Shown here: positions 13,771-21,799 of the stretch, piece by piece
Layout of the letters: each line of letters begins with the position of its first letter
Position numbering within the stretch: the stretch's first letter is position 1
From: an uncultured Clostridia bacterium
GTDB lineage: Bacteria; Bacillota; Clostridia; Oscillospirales; Ruminococcaceae
Direction: 5' to 3'
Length of the DNA: 34,225 nucleotides
NCBI GenBank assembly: GCA_947625735.1
Contig: CANQPL010000025.1
Span: 1-34,225, forward strand
Made by a program: the position numbers and the translations under genes
Notes under the pieces: generated by a model
Databases searched by the model: none
What the model saw: only the letters and a program-made list of their open reading frames with translations
What the model was told of the DNA's origin: nothing

Positions 13771-16509
13771 ATGTCTAAAAAAAGAAAAAGAGGAAAGGGC
13801 GGCAGTTCCCTTTCCTCGGAAAACGGGGCGGTAAGAAAGCAAAAAGCCGCACGGTATGCCGAAAAAACTCTTAAAGTTCATAATGAGGAAAAGTTTTCAT
13901 TGGGGACTTCCGATAATGAGAATATTTCGGATAAATCAGTGTTTGACGACATTACAGCTAAAACGGATAAAGGAGAACAGAAGGACAGAAAGGATTTACA
14001 GAAAAAGACGGCTACGGTTCAGACAGAGGAAAACAAAGCCGCCGAAATCCGCAAGCCCGATAACACCACAAATACCGATAAATCCGATTTATCAGAAGCG
14101 GTAAATTATGAAACTGAAGCAAATATAACTGCGAAAACGAAACAGGAAACTCCAATTGATGATGAGAATATTTCCACGGCAGAAGATAAAGCGGCTAAGC
14201 AGGAAACGAAAAAGGACAAGGATAATTCCGACAGCAAAAAGTCTGACCCGAAAACAGCAGAGCGAATGAAAAAGGCAGCGTTTATCAGGCAGATGAACGA
14301 GGCTAAAATAGAGGCACAGCGATTTGTTTCAGTTGAAGATGTGCAGGAGGAAAAACAGGCAAATGTACGGGAAAATACGGAAAGCATATCCGATAGGCAC
14401 ACAGGGGAACGGCGGGGAAATACCGAAAATGTTTTTCATTCCGAAATAAGAACAGCAGACCCGCAAACGGTTCAGAGGCTGAAAAAGGCTGCATATATCA
14501 GACAGAGGCTCGAACAGAAAAATTCGGAACGCTCACCTGTTAATGATATTGATGAGCCATATGAGAGAGCCGCTTATGTGCAGAAAACGGCAGAGGAAAA
14601 CATCGGGAAAGAGGGAGATATTCCCTTGTCCGAAAGAGCGTCGGCAGATGATGAAGCGGCACAGTATTTAAAGAAATCGGCATACATCAAGCATAAATCA
14701 GACGAAAAAAATGCGAACAGAGTTTTATCAATATCCGAGGAATATTCAAATAACGAAACCGTAAAGACGGAAACTAATGAGAAAAACTTTCCCGAAGTTT
14801 CTGTACTTGAAGCCGTAAAAGAAACAGCAGATTTTGTATCGGCAGTTAAAAGCGGAGACGCCGCAAAAGCGGCTGCACTTCCATTTAAAAAGGTTATTGA
14901 AATGGGTATGAAAGAAAACCCTGCACTGCAAACTGCTAAAGCTGTTTCCGCTGCCGTGAAAAATTCGGACAGCGTGGGAAGCGGGGCTGCGGCAATAGGT
15001 ACAGCAATTGCGGCGGATAGCGTAAAGCGGTATATAAACGGGAAAATTTTCGGTCGTTCGGATAAAGCGGAGAAGAATGTTAAAAGGTACATTCACTTAA
15101 AAAAGGCTGATAAACCGAGTGAGGATAATAAAGGAAAAAACGCCGAAAAACAGCGGTACAAAGTAAAGTCAATAGAGAAAAAGACAGCCGTTAAGAAAAA
15201 AATGCAGCGTGAATTTTACATCAAGCATAACAAAGACATTCTGACGTATGTGCCTAAGACCGAGATTGGAAAAAGTATCAAGAAAAAACTTGTATCAAAA
15301 TTAATTCCAACTGCGGCAGCAGCAATAATTCCGTTTTTTATTGTGATAATTGTGGTTATGCTCATATCTTCATTTTTCTCTTGGGTTATGCCTTTTGACT
15401 ACACCCTTGCGGGGAGTGACGGGGAAATTTCCGCTGAAACCACAGATGAGGTTCTGGACGGATATACCCTAATGGTTCAAAACTATATGGATATAGCGCA
15501 GGCCGAATATTATCTTGAATACGGCGATTGGTACGGCGGCTGTTATGATTATCCGAGTGCGGGAGAGTGCCTTACTTTTACGGATTATTTATCCTCTAAG
15601 TGCGAACATATCATCACAGCTATCCGAGAGCAGTATGAAACTGCGATTATGAATGCTCCAAACGGACAGGCGGCTGCGGCTATCGCACAGGCAATGGAGC
15701 AGGCTATTTCAAATGCTTTGAGGCAAGCGCAGGACGAGGCAGCCGAGGAATATCAGGCTCTCATTGACAGTCTGAACGACAGTATGACCGCAGAGGAAAA
15801 ACGTCAGCATTACGAAGTCGTAAATAACGGAGGCGCAAACGGAATTGCCGACAGCGATGAATTTAACGGAAAGCCTATCGAGGGTACGAATTTTTTTGGA
15901 AATGTTGAAATTCAAAGCGATTTGTCCGCAGAGGAGCTTATGGCAATGACCGCCTTGTACAAGTCGCTGAAACTTATACAAAGCGGCGGTAAAACCGAAG
16001 ACGGTACGGATTACGAATACAATATTACTTCCGATGATATAATGATATTTTTTGAGGATACAGAGTATATCCCGATAACTGCCGAAATTACTCACAACAA
16101 TTTTTGTGCGGGGCAAAACTGCCGCCGTCAGCTTGCGGGAGATTTTGAAAGCGGCTATTCGTGGGAATATTATTGTCTTGCAGATCACGATAATCTGAAC
16201 GGCAGCATTGAACCTTGTATCGGAAAAGAAGAACTGCTTGAAAAAATTATTGAGATTACGGAAGCGGAGGAAAACGGCTTTGACAGTAACAAGTGCAAAG
16301 AGTTGTTTGACGAATATGTCAAGACAATTAAAAAGGAGCTTGACATAGACGAGGGCGATTTCAGACAGTTCGGAGCTGCGGATAACGAGCGTGCAAAGGG
16401 ATTTTATGAGATACTTATTGACCCCGACAGAGGCGAAATATCCAATAACTGTTGGCAAATTCCGCTGCCTGTAGTGGGAGAAGAAAGTGAGGAAAATCAA
16501 GATGAATAA
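13771..16509 (+). CDS. large single-pass membrane protein at the CD1108-family position
   Basis: A 912-residue protein with AAAGGAG upstream. Residues 1-510 are charged and low-complexity, with a spaced repeat: AERMKKAAFIRQ (164-175), VQRLKKAAYIRQ (234-245), ERAAYVQ (265-271) and AQYLKKSAYIKH (297-308). One membrane segment follows at 511-538 (IIPFFIVIIVVMLISSFF). The 370-residue outer part is acidic with scattered cysteines. The place between virB4 and topB is where Tn1549-like elements encode the CD1108-type protein, which bears a cell-wall hydrolase (NlpC/P60 or CHAP) at its C-terminus. I see no such catalytic domain here; the protein ends after WQIPLPVVGEE. So the function in the mating channel is only inferred from position and topology. 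Confidence 0.7.
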   Translation: MSKKRKRGKGGSSLSSENGAVRKQKAARYAEKTLKVHNEEKFSLGTSDNENISDKSVFDDITAKTDKGEQKDRKDLQKKTATVQTEENKAAEIRKPDNTTNTDKSDLSEAVNYETEANITAKTKQETPIDDENISTAEDKAAKQETKKDKDNSDSKKSDPKTAERMKKAAFIRQMNEAKIEAQRFVSVEDVQEEKQANVRENTESISDRHTGERRGNTENVFHSEIRTADPQTVQRLKKAAYIRQRLEQKNSERSPVNDIDEPYERAAYVQKTAEENIGKEGDIPLSERASADDEAAQYLKKSAYIKHKSDEKNANRVLSISEEYSNNETVKTETNEKNFPEVSVLEAVKETADFVSAVKSGDAAKAAALPFKKVIEMGMKENPALQTAKAVSAAVKNSDSVGSGAAAIGTAIAADSVKRYINGKIFGRSDKAEKNVKRYIHLKKADKPSEDNKGKNAEKQRYKVKSIEKKTAVKKKMQREFYIKHNKDILTYVPKTEIGKSIKKKLVSKLIPTAAAAIIPFFIVIIVVMLISSFFSWVMPFDYTLAGSDGEISAETTDEVLDGYTLMVQNYMDIAQAEYYLEYGDWYGGCYDYPSAGECLTFTDYLSSKCEHIITAIREQYETAIMNAPNGQAAAAIAQAMEQAISNALRQAQDEAAEEYQALIDSLNDSMTAEEKRQHYEVVNNGGANGIADSDEFNGKPIEGTNFFGNVEIQSDLSAEELMAMTALYKSLKLIQSGGKTEDGTDYEYNITSDDIMIFFEDTEYIPITAEITHNNFCAGQNCRRQLAGDFESGYSWEYYCLADHDNLNGSIEPCIGKEELLEKIIEITEAEENGFDSNKCKELFDEYVKTIKKELDIDEGDFRQFGAADNERAKGFYEILIDPDRGEISNNCWQIPLPVVGEESEENQDE

Positions 16510-16807
16510 ACTGAAAAAATGGTACGGAGAGCATAAGGACGAGCCGCTTTTTAAGGGAAAGCTGTTGGTTGTATTTTTGGTCATACTTGCAATCGGAGTT
16601 CAGATTTATGCCGATTATCGGGACAAAGAAGAACCGCCGAAAACGGAAACCTCCGCTGCCACTTTGACAGCGGAGGAAACAGAAGAAGATATTGTTTTGA
16701 CATTTTGGGAAAACAGCAGAGCGCATTTCATAGCGTTTATCGGAGTTACCGCTGCGCTTGCTTTTGTGAAGTACAAAAACAGGCGGAAAATTAAGGAGAG
16801 CGGGTAA
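16502..16807 (+). CDS. small two-pass membrane protein of the T4SS operon
   Basis: A 101-residue protein that overlaps the preceding gene by eight bases. ATG at 16502 follows AGGAAAATCAAG. A short basic start is followed by a membrane segment at about 19-38 (GKLLVVFLVILAIGVQI), an acidic, Thr-rich outer loop (41-66), a second segment at about 73-88 (AHFIAFIGVTAALAFV), and a basic end. DUF4366-like small membrane proteins occupy this place in related elements, but the match is not strong enough to name. It is the last rightward gene before the antisense toxin-antitoxin unit, two bases from the end of that unit. Confidence 0.65.
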   Translation: MNKLKKWYGEHKDEPLFKGKLLVVFLVILAIGVQIYADYRDKEEPPKTETSAATLTAEETEEDIVLTFWENSRAHFIAFIGVTAALAFVKYKNRRKIKESG

Positions 16808-16809
16808 GC

Positions 16810-17016
16810 TCAATCATTATGGTGTTCTTTAGCATACTCTACAGCTTCATCAAGAAGCTCATCTAAAGATTTACCGTCAAACTTATCTTTGCGCCATTCG
16901 GTATAATCAAACTTTTCACGTTTGATAGTGGAAATAAAAACGCCTAACTCAACAGGTCCGAGTTTTTCAAGCAAGCATTTATAGCCGTCAGACATGATTT
17001 GCTCTTTGGTTCTCAA
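16810..17016 (-). CDS. third gene of the YoeB-RelB operon, unknown function
   Basis: A 68-residue acidic protein starting at TTG 17014-17016 with AGAGGCG about eight bases upstream. The TTG start keeps the MRTKEQIMSDGYKCLLEKLG opening, which looks like that of small uncharacterised proteins with a GxxxLxEKLGxVE pattern often found beside toxin-antitoxin genes. The C-terminus is helical and acidic (SLDELLDEAVEYAKEH). It follows yoeB by 17 bases and must share its transcript. A role as extra antitoxin or modulator is a guess. It ends two bases from the converging T4SS gene. Confidence 0.65.
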   Translation of the reverse strand: MRTKEQIMSDGYKCLLEKLGPVELGVFISTIKREKFDYTEWRKDKFDGKSLDELLDEAVEYAKEHHND

Positions 17017-17033
17017 ATATATCGCCTCTTTGG

Positions 17034-17291
17034 TTAGTTGTAGTGATAACGGCAGGAAACTATATATAATTCGCCGTCCTCAATTTTGTATACAAGGCGG
17101 TTTGTTTCGTCAATGCGGACGCTCCAAAATCCTTGATAATCGTATTTCAGCGGTTCGGGCTTGCCAATGCCCTCAAAAGCATTCCTGTCAATGGATTTGA
17201 TAAGTCTGTTTATGCGATTTACAGTTTTCTTATCCTGCGTGTGCCAATACATATAATCGTCCCAAGCCTCGTCAGACCATATTTTAGTCAT
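17034..17291 (-). CDS. yoeB: YoeB/Txe family mRNA interferase toxin
   Basis: An 85-residue ribosome-dependent endoribonuclease of the RelE superfamily that cuts mRNA at the A site when free of antitoxin. The sequence follows E. coli YoeB closely: KIWSDEAWDDYMYW, FEGIGKPEPLKYD, GFWSVRI, NRLVYKI and SCRYHY. The catalytic residues fall at the same numbers as in E. coli when ATG 17289-17291 is used as the start: E46, R65, H83, Y84. That start also has GAGGTGG at good spacing; an ATG two codons earlier has none. It overlaps the antitoxin gene by eight bases (ATG before TAA), as usual in such modules. Confidence 0.92.
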   Translation of the reverse strand: MTKIWSDEAWDDYMYWHTQDKKTVNRINRLIKSIDRNAFEGIGKPEPLKYDYQGFWSVRIDETNRLVYKIEDGELYIVSCRYHYN

Positions 17292-17568
17292 TATCATCCA
17301 CCTCTATCAAGTCGTGAGGTTTGGCTTTTCCCGATTTAAGCTGGGCAATGGAGCGGTCAAGATGTTCCCTGTTTGCCTTGCTGTAAAAATAATCGTCATT
17401 TGCCTTGCGCAAAGTAACATCAAAGGGCAGACCTTCACACAGAAGCGACTGCTTGATGAACATATTAAAGGCTGTTGACATATTCAGACCAAGCGAGCTG
17501 AAAAGCTGTTCAGCCCTGCGCTTATCTTCGGTATCAACACGAATAGTAACGCTTGAAGTATCTGACAT
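17284..17568 (-). CDS. relB: RelB/DinJ family antitoxin
   Basis: A 94-residue antitoxin, first gene of the module, with GGAGATG upstream of the ATG. The N-terminus VTIRVDTEDKRRAEQLFSSL followed by GLNMSTAFNMFIKQS is the ribbon-helix-helix DNA-binding and dimer domain of RelB/DinJ proteins. The C-terminal part (REHLDRSIAQLKSGKA, then HDLIEVDDND) would wrap and neutralise YoeB. DinJ-type antitoxins normally pair with YafQ or RelE, whereas YoeB usually pairs with YefM, so this is a mixed pairing. It should repress its own promoter through the palindrome at 17610-17624. Confidence 0.88.
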   Translation of the reverse strand: MSDTSSVTIRVDTEDKRRAEQLFSSLGLNMSTAFNMFIKQSLLCEGLPFDVTLRKANDDYFYSKANREHLDRSIAQLKSGKAKPHDLIEVDDND

Positions 17569-17609
17569 AAAATCATCTCCTATATAAAATAAACGAATTT
17601 AACAGTGCT

Positions 17610-17647
17610 TACAATTATATTGTACATCATAACGCTTACTTTGTCAA
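17610..17647 (-). promoter_or_regulatory. toxin-antitoxin promoter and operator
   Basis: On the minus strand TTGACA (17642-17647), 17 bases and TACAAT (17619-17624) form a strong promoter. A perfect palindrome TACAAT-TAT-ATTGTA at 17610-17624 covers the -10 box. The octamer TACTTTGT occurs twice in direct repeat around the -35 box (just before 17640 and again near 17648-17655). These suit binding of RelB or the RelB-YoeB complex. The rightward topoisomerase gene begins 33 bases beyond the -35 box. Confidence 0.75.
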
Positions 17648-17679
17648 TACTTTGTAAGCAAAAAGAAAGGATTTTTTAT

Positions 17680-20031
17680 ATGAAACTTATAATCAGCGAA
17701 AAACCAAGCACAGCGCAAACCATAGCGCACGTTGTAGGTGCAAGAGAAAAAATTTACGGTGACGGAAAGGATTTTTGCTACAAAGGCAGCGCCTATTATG
17801 TTGCAAATGCAAGAGGACATTTGTACGGTCTGGGACTTCCGCAGGATTACGGTTACGGCAAATCATATAAACTTGACGAACTGCCCATATTCCCCGATTT
17901 TAAAATATTTCCCGAAAACGAAAGCGCAGAGGGATTACGAAAGCTGATTTCCCAGCTTATGGCGCTTAACGAGGTAGATGAGATCATATGCGCCACAGAC
18001 GCAGGACGTGAGGGCGAGCTCATTTTCCGTCATATCTATGAGGCGAATAATTGTAAGAAGCCCGTCAAGCGGTTGTGGACAAACTCAATGACGGACGAGG
18101 CAATAAGGGAATGCTTGTCAAATCTTCCACCCGACAGCGACTTTGACGGTGAATATTACGCCGCTCTTGCAAGGGAAAAAGCAGACTGGATAATCGGAAT
18201 GAATTTGTCAAGGTTATACGGCGTACTGGACGGCTATCCACACAGAATAGGACGTGTAAAAACTCCCGTTCTTGCTATTGTTGCGGAGCGTGACAAGGAA
18301 ATAGAAAGGTTTGAAAAAACTGTTACATACCGTCTTGAAATGGAAAACGGAGCATTGTCACAGAAGTTTTGGAACACTTCCGAGGAAGCGGAAAAAGTGA
18401 AAAATATAAGCACACAAAAATCCGTTAATGTGCTTTCCGCAGTTTCCGAAGAAAAGAAAATTAACCGTCCCCTGCTCCACAGTCTGACAACACTCCAGCA
18501 GGAAGCAAACAGAATTTACGGGCTTACCGCAAAGCAGACCCTTGACGCTGCTCAAAGCCTTTACGAGAAAAAGCTGCTTACCTATCCGAGAACCGACTGC
18601 AATTATATTTCCGAGGATATGCGTGACAAGGTTATTCGGATTATTGACGTTCTTGAAGATAAAGCGGAATACAGAGAGCGTATAGGCAAGCTGAAAATTG
18701 CGGGGCTTAACCTTGACGGCAGAATAATCAACAACAGGGAAATGAACGGTCACGATCATCACGCTATTATTCCCGAGGCGAATGTTACAGATACTAAAGG
18801 AATGAGCGAAAATGAAAGAAAAGTATACGGACTTGCGGTGAACCGTTTTCTTTGCGCTGTTGACGCCGAGTACAGATACACGGAAACCAATTACGAATTT
18901 TGGTGCGAGGACATTACATATTCCCTTAAAACAATAAAACCTGTTTCAATGGGCTGGAAAGAATATGACACAGACAGCAAGAAAAGCATTTATTTTTCCG
19001 AGGACTGTCAATTTACCGAGGGAACAACATTTACGGCTAAAGCAATTTCCGTAAAAGAATGTGTAACAAAACCTAAGAAACATTTTACGGACGATACCTT
19101 GCTGTCCGTTATGAACAACATCGACAACCGCATTGACGACAGGGAGTTAAAGGCGGCGGTCAGCGGAAAGGGTATTGGAACAGAAGCCACCAGAGCGGAG
19201 GTCATTGAACAGCTTGTTAATGCGGGGTATCTTGAAAGAAACGGAAAAAGCATAATTTCCACCGATTTCGGACGAGCCTTTATTGCCTCTCTCCCGGACA
19301 GCGTAAAATCTCTCGAGCGCACTGCCGAATGGGAACAGACCTTTGCAGGCATTAAGACGGACAATGCGGCAGCGGACAGGCTTTTGGAGGAAGTCAAGGA
19401 GTTTGTTAAATCGGTTATTGATTTTGAAAAAAGCCCCGAACGTCACAGAAAGCCTCTTGAATGTGAAAATCCGCACAGCAAAAAAGTTATTGGCAGATGC
19501 CCAAGGTGCGGAAAAAACATTTTCGAGGGCAAGAAAAATTTCTATTGCGAAAGCGGACAGAATGGCTGCGGATTTAATCTATGGAAAGATCAGATAGCAA
19601 TTCAAGGCAGTATCACTGCGGAAAAAGCAGAAAAGCTCCTTAAAGGCGAGGTTGTGCAGTTTAAGGCAATTGCTAAAAACGGCGACGCTTACACTGCAAA
19701 TTTCATTTTGGATGATACGGGGAAATACATAAATCTTTCACGGGTAAAATCGGAAAAAGTATCACTTGGAAAATGTCCTCGGTGCGGTAAAGATATTTAC
19801 GAGGGCGGTAAAAATTTTTACTGTCAAAGCGGAAAAGACGGCTGCGGATTTACCTTGTGGAAAGAGGATAAATACAACGGAATTACGGTAACAGCCGCAA
19901 ATGTTACCGATCTCTTAGGCGGCAAGGCAATTTACAAGCAGAAGAAAAAATTAAACGGTGAAACCGAAAGAATAAAATACAAAATGTACGACACGGGCAA
20001 ATATGTAAATATCCGTGCGGAAAGGGAGTGA
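17680..20031 (+). CDS. topB: DNA topoisomerase III (type IA), conjugative-element type
   Basis: A 783-residue type IA topoisomerase that relaxes or decatenates DNA through a single-strand break. The Toprim part starts MKLIISEKPSTAQ with E7, and ATDAGREGE gives D107, R110 and E111. The catalytic tyrosine is Y302 in TYPRTDCNYI. HHAIIPE and GIGTEATRAEVI are further family blocks. The C-terminus has two zinc-ribbon repeats, CPRCGK (C607, C610) and CPRCGK (C699, C702), each with a matching FYCxSGxxGCGF pair, as in the TopB of Tn1549-like ICEs. ATG 17680 has AAAGGA nine bases upstream. It is the first gene of the long rightward operon. The enzyme probably helps to process or recircularise transferred DNA. 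Confidence 0.93.
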   Translation: MKLIISEKPSTAQTIAHVVGAREKIYGDGKDFCYKGSAYYVANARGHLYGLGLPQDYGYGKSYKLDELPIFPDFKIFPENESAEGLRKLISQLMALNEVDEIICATDAGREGELIFRHIYEANNCKKPVKRLWTNSMTDEAIRECLSNLPPDSDFDGEYYAALAREKADWIIGMNLSRLYGVLDGYPHRIGRVKTPVLAIVAERDKEIERFEKTVTYRLEMENGALSQKFWNTSEEAEKVKNISTQKSVNVLSAVSEEKKINRPLLHSLTTLQQEANRIYGLTAKQTLDAAQSLYEKKLLTYPRTDCNYISEDMRDKVIRIIDVLEDKAEYRERIGKLKIAGLNLDGRIINNREMNGHDHHAIIPEANVTDTKGMSENERKVYGLAVNRFLCAVDAEYRYTETNYEFWCEDITYSLKTIKPVSMGWKEYDTDSKKSIYFSEDCQFTEGTTFTAKAISVKECVTKPKKHFTDDTLLSVMNNIDNRIDDRELKAAVSGKGIGTEATRAEVIEQLVNAGYLERNGKSIISTDFGRAFIASLPDSVKSLERTAEWEQTFAGIKTDNAAADRLLEEVKEFVKSVIDFEKSPERHRKPLECENPHSKKVIGRCPRCGKNIFEGKKNFYCESGQNGCGFNLWKDQIAIQGSITAEKAEKLLKGEVVQFKAIAKNGDAYTANFILDDTGKYINLSRVKSEKVSLGKCPRCGKDIYEGGKNFYCQSGKDGCGFTLWKEDKYNGITVTAANVTDLLGGKAIYKQKKKLNGETERIKYKMYDTGKYVNIRAERE

Positions 20032-21443
20032 CCGTTATTAACATTTACGAATACGCAGGAGATACGGGAATGACAAGCGCAATGATTTTCCGCTATCTGA
20101 TAATTTCCGAGGTCTGGGGAATGGAACTGCCGAAAGATACGAAGATAAAAAAACTGTCCGATGAAACGATTGGAACGCTTAAAGCAGAGCCGCACAGTGA
20201 AGTGATTGACAGGATAATCTTCCTTTTCGGCGCAGGAGTTATCTCCGAAGAAACGCTTTTGGAGATCGTAAAAAACGGCAGGGAAAAACTTTACGGGGAT
20301 ATAATTGCCGCTGAAAACGCTTTGACAGCGGATAAAAATCCCGAAGATAAGCTGACGTTTTCACAGGTTGAAAATATTCTTCTATGCGCCGCAAACTCCA
20401 AAAAATATCCCGAAATGACGCCTGTTACATTTTCCGAAGCGCAGTATATAGCAGGACTTCCGAACATTGCACTTGTGAATGGATTTGCTAAAGTTACCGA
20501 TATGGAGTTTTACAAATTTCTTGTGGAAACGGGGGAAAAATTCGGAACTGTTGACAAATTCGCAGAGAGGATAAGAATTGAAGAAAGCAAGGAAAATCTT
20601 CTTGAATGCGAAGAAGTAGAGAACGGAGACGTTAATTCCGAATACTATCCCTTTGCGGTCGATCTGAAAAGAGCTGCGGGATATGCCGCAGTTTACAGTA
20701 AGCCCTACGGCAGAGATTTTATTGCATATTCAAAGGAAAATGGCTTGCCTGTTGACGAAAAATTTGAAAATAGCTATGAGGAATATCTGCGTAAATTCAA
20801 GCTGCATTTTACGGTAAAAGGATATATCCGAAAACGGTATATTTGCGGCGATAGGGTCAATTGGTTTGACTATGCGGCAGACGCTGAAAGCAGCGCTCTG
20901 AACGCCGACCACATTAAAGAGATCGACCTTAATGTGACAGAAAAGTATACCGACAGCGAGCTTGTGAGCAAGGCAGTGGAAAAATTCAAAAACAATGTCG
21001 CACTTCCCGATAATGCGGTGATCGAAGTTTTCCATAACTCAAAAAAGGAGCTGTATATTGTAAAAGGCTCTCATACAGAACCGCTTGACAACGGGAAGTT
21101 ACATACAATGCTCTTTGATTTTAATAAGATATGGGGCATTATTCAGCTTTGTTCCCGCAGCCGCAAAATAAAGGTGGTAAACGATAAGATCACCATTCCC
21201 GAAACGCTTATGAATGAAATTGACGTCAATGAGCGTGAGTATGCGGAGCGAATGATAAAGGAACAATATATCAGAATGAAGGAACAGCGTAAAAACAATA
21301 AGCTGATACAGACGTTGAGCGACATAAAATCGGCAGCCGAGGCAGAACGTGCAAAAATGAGCGAGAAACAGGCTGTTACGGAAAAAAAACAGAATGAGCT
21401 TGCCGAAAAACTGGCAAACAGAGAAAACAGTACGGAGGGATAG
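20028..21443 (+). CDS. uncharacterised 471-residue ICE protein
   Basis: No family is recognised with confidence. The chosen start is GTG 20028, which overlaps the topB stop (GTGA). An ATG at 20070 with AGGAGAT six bases upstream is a good alternative and would remove 14 residues. The protein is soluble: an acidic N-terminal half, a YYPFAVDLKRAAGYAAVYSK stretch and FTVKGYIRKRYICGDRVNW in the middle, and from about residue 390 a long charged coiled coil (REYAERMIKEQYIRMKEQRK to the end). Its place directly after topB, with coupled translation, suggests a role in DNA processing of the element. Confidence 0.75.
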   Translation: MTVINIYEYAGDTGMTSAMIFRYLIISEVWGMELPKDTKIKKLSDETIGTLKAEPHSEVIDRIIFLFGAGVISEETLLEIVKNGREKLYGDIIAAENALTADKNPEDKLTFSQVENILLCAANSKKYPEMTPVTFSEAQYIAGLPNIALVNGFAKVTDMEFYKFLVETGEKFGTVDKFAERIRIEESKENLLECEEVENGDVNSEYYPFAVDLKRAAGYAAVYSKPYGRDFIAYSKENGLPVDEKFENSYEEYLRKFKLHFTVKGYIRKRYICGDRVNWFDYAADAESSALNADHIKEIDLNVTEKYTDSELVSKAVEKFKNNVALPDNAVIEVFHNSKKELYIVKGSHTEPLDNGKLHTMLFDFNKIWGIIQLCSRSRKIKVVNDKITIPETLMNEIDVNEREYAERMIKEQYIRMKEQRKNNKLIQTLSDIKSAAEAERAKMSEKQAVTEKKQNELAEKLANRENSTEG

Positions 21444-21447
21444 TTTT

Positions 21448-21759
21448 ATGAAAGTTTTTATCAGCGAATACTGCCGTGATGTTACCGTGAGGATATACGG
21501 GATTGACGGCGACGAAAAAACAAAGGAATTTTTCGCAAAATATTTTGCCGATGTCGGCGGTGTGTACGAAACCACCGATGAGGAACGTGATGAATTTAAC
21601 TCCGAAGCGAAGTACACTATCACAAAAGCGGAATATTTTAATTTCCTTGCGCAGCATATTGACAATATCCAAAAAGGAATTGACGAAATTGCAGAGGCAG
21701 TTATCCGTGAGGAAGATGTCGGCGAATATGCTTTTAATGATGTCAGTTATGTGATTTAA
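21448..21759 (+). CDS. small acidic hypothetical protein
   Basis: A 103-residue acidic protein with GGAGGGATAG before ATG 21448, four bases after the preceding gene. It opens MKVFISEYCRDVTVRIYG, a possible beta-rich start, and continues with a helical C-terminal half (LAQHIDNIQKGIDEIAEAVI). No family is recognised. It belongs to the topB operon and is followed by a 40-base gap before the diguanylate cyclase gene. Confidence 0.65.
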   Translation: MKVFISEYCRDVTVRIYGIDGDEKTKEFFAKYFADVGGVYETTDEERDEFNSEAKYTITKAEYFNFLAQHIDNIQKGIDEIAEAVIREEDVGEYAFNDVSYVI

Positions 21760-21799
21760 CCGAGTACCCGGTGGGGAGTAAAAGGAAAGGAAGATACTT

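Noticed and set aside
15709..16584. 291-codon open frame on the minus strand
   Set aside because: Antisense to the large membrane protein gene and the next small gene, with no ribosome site and no family features; typical shadow of codon bias.
21760..21799. Short gap before the cyclase gene considered as a c-di-GMP riboswitch
   Set aside because: Only 40 bases long and without any of the conserved riboswitch core sequences.
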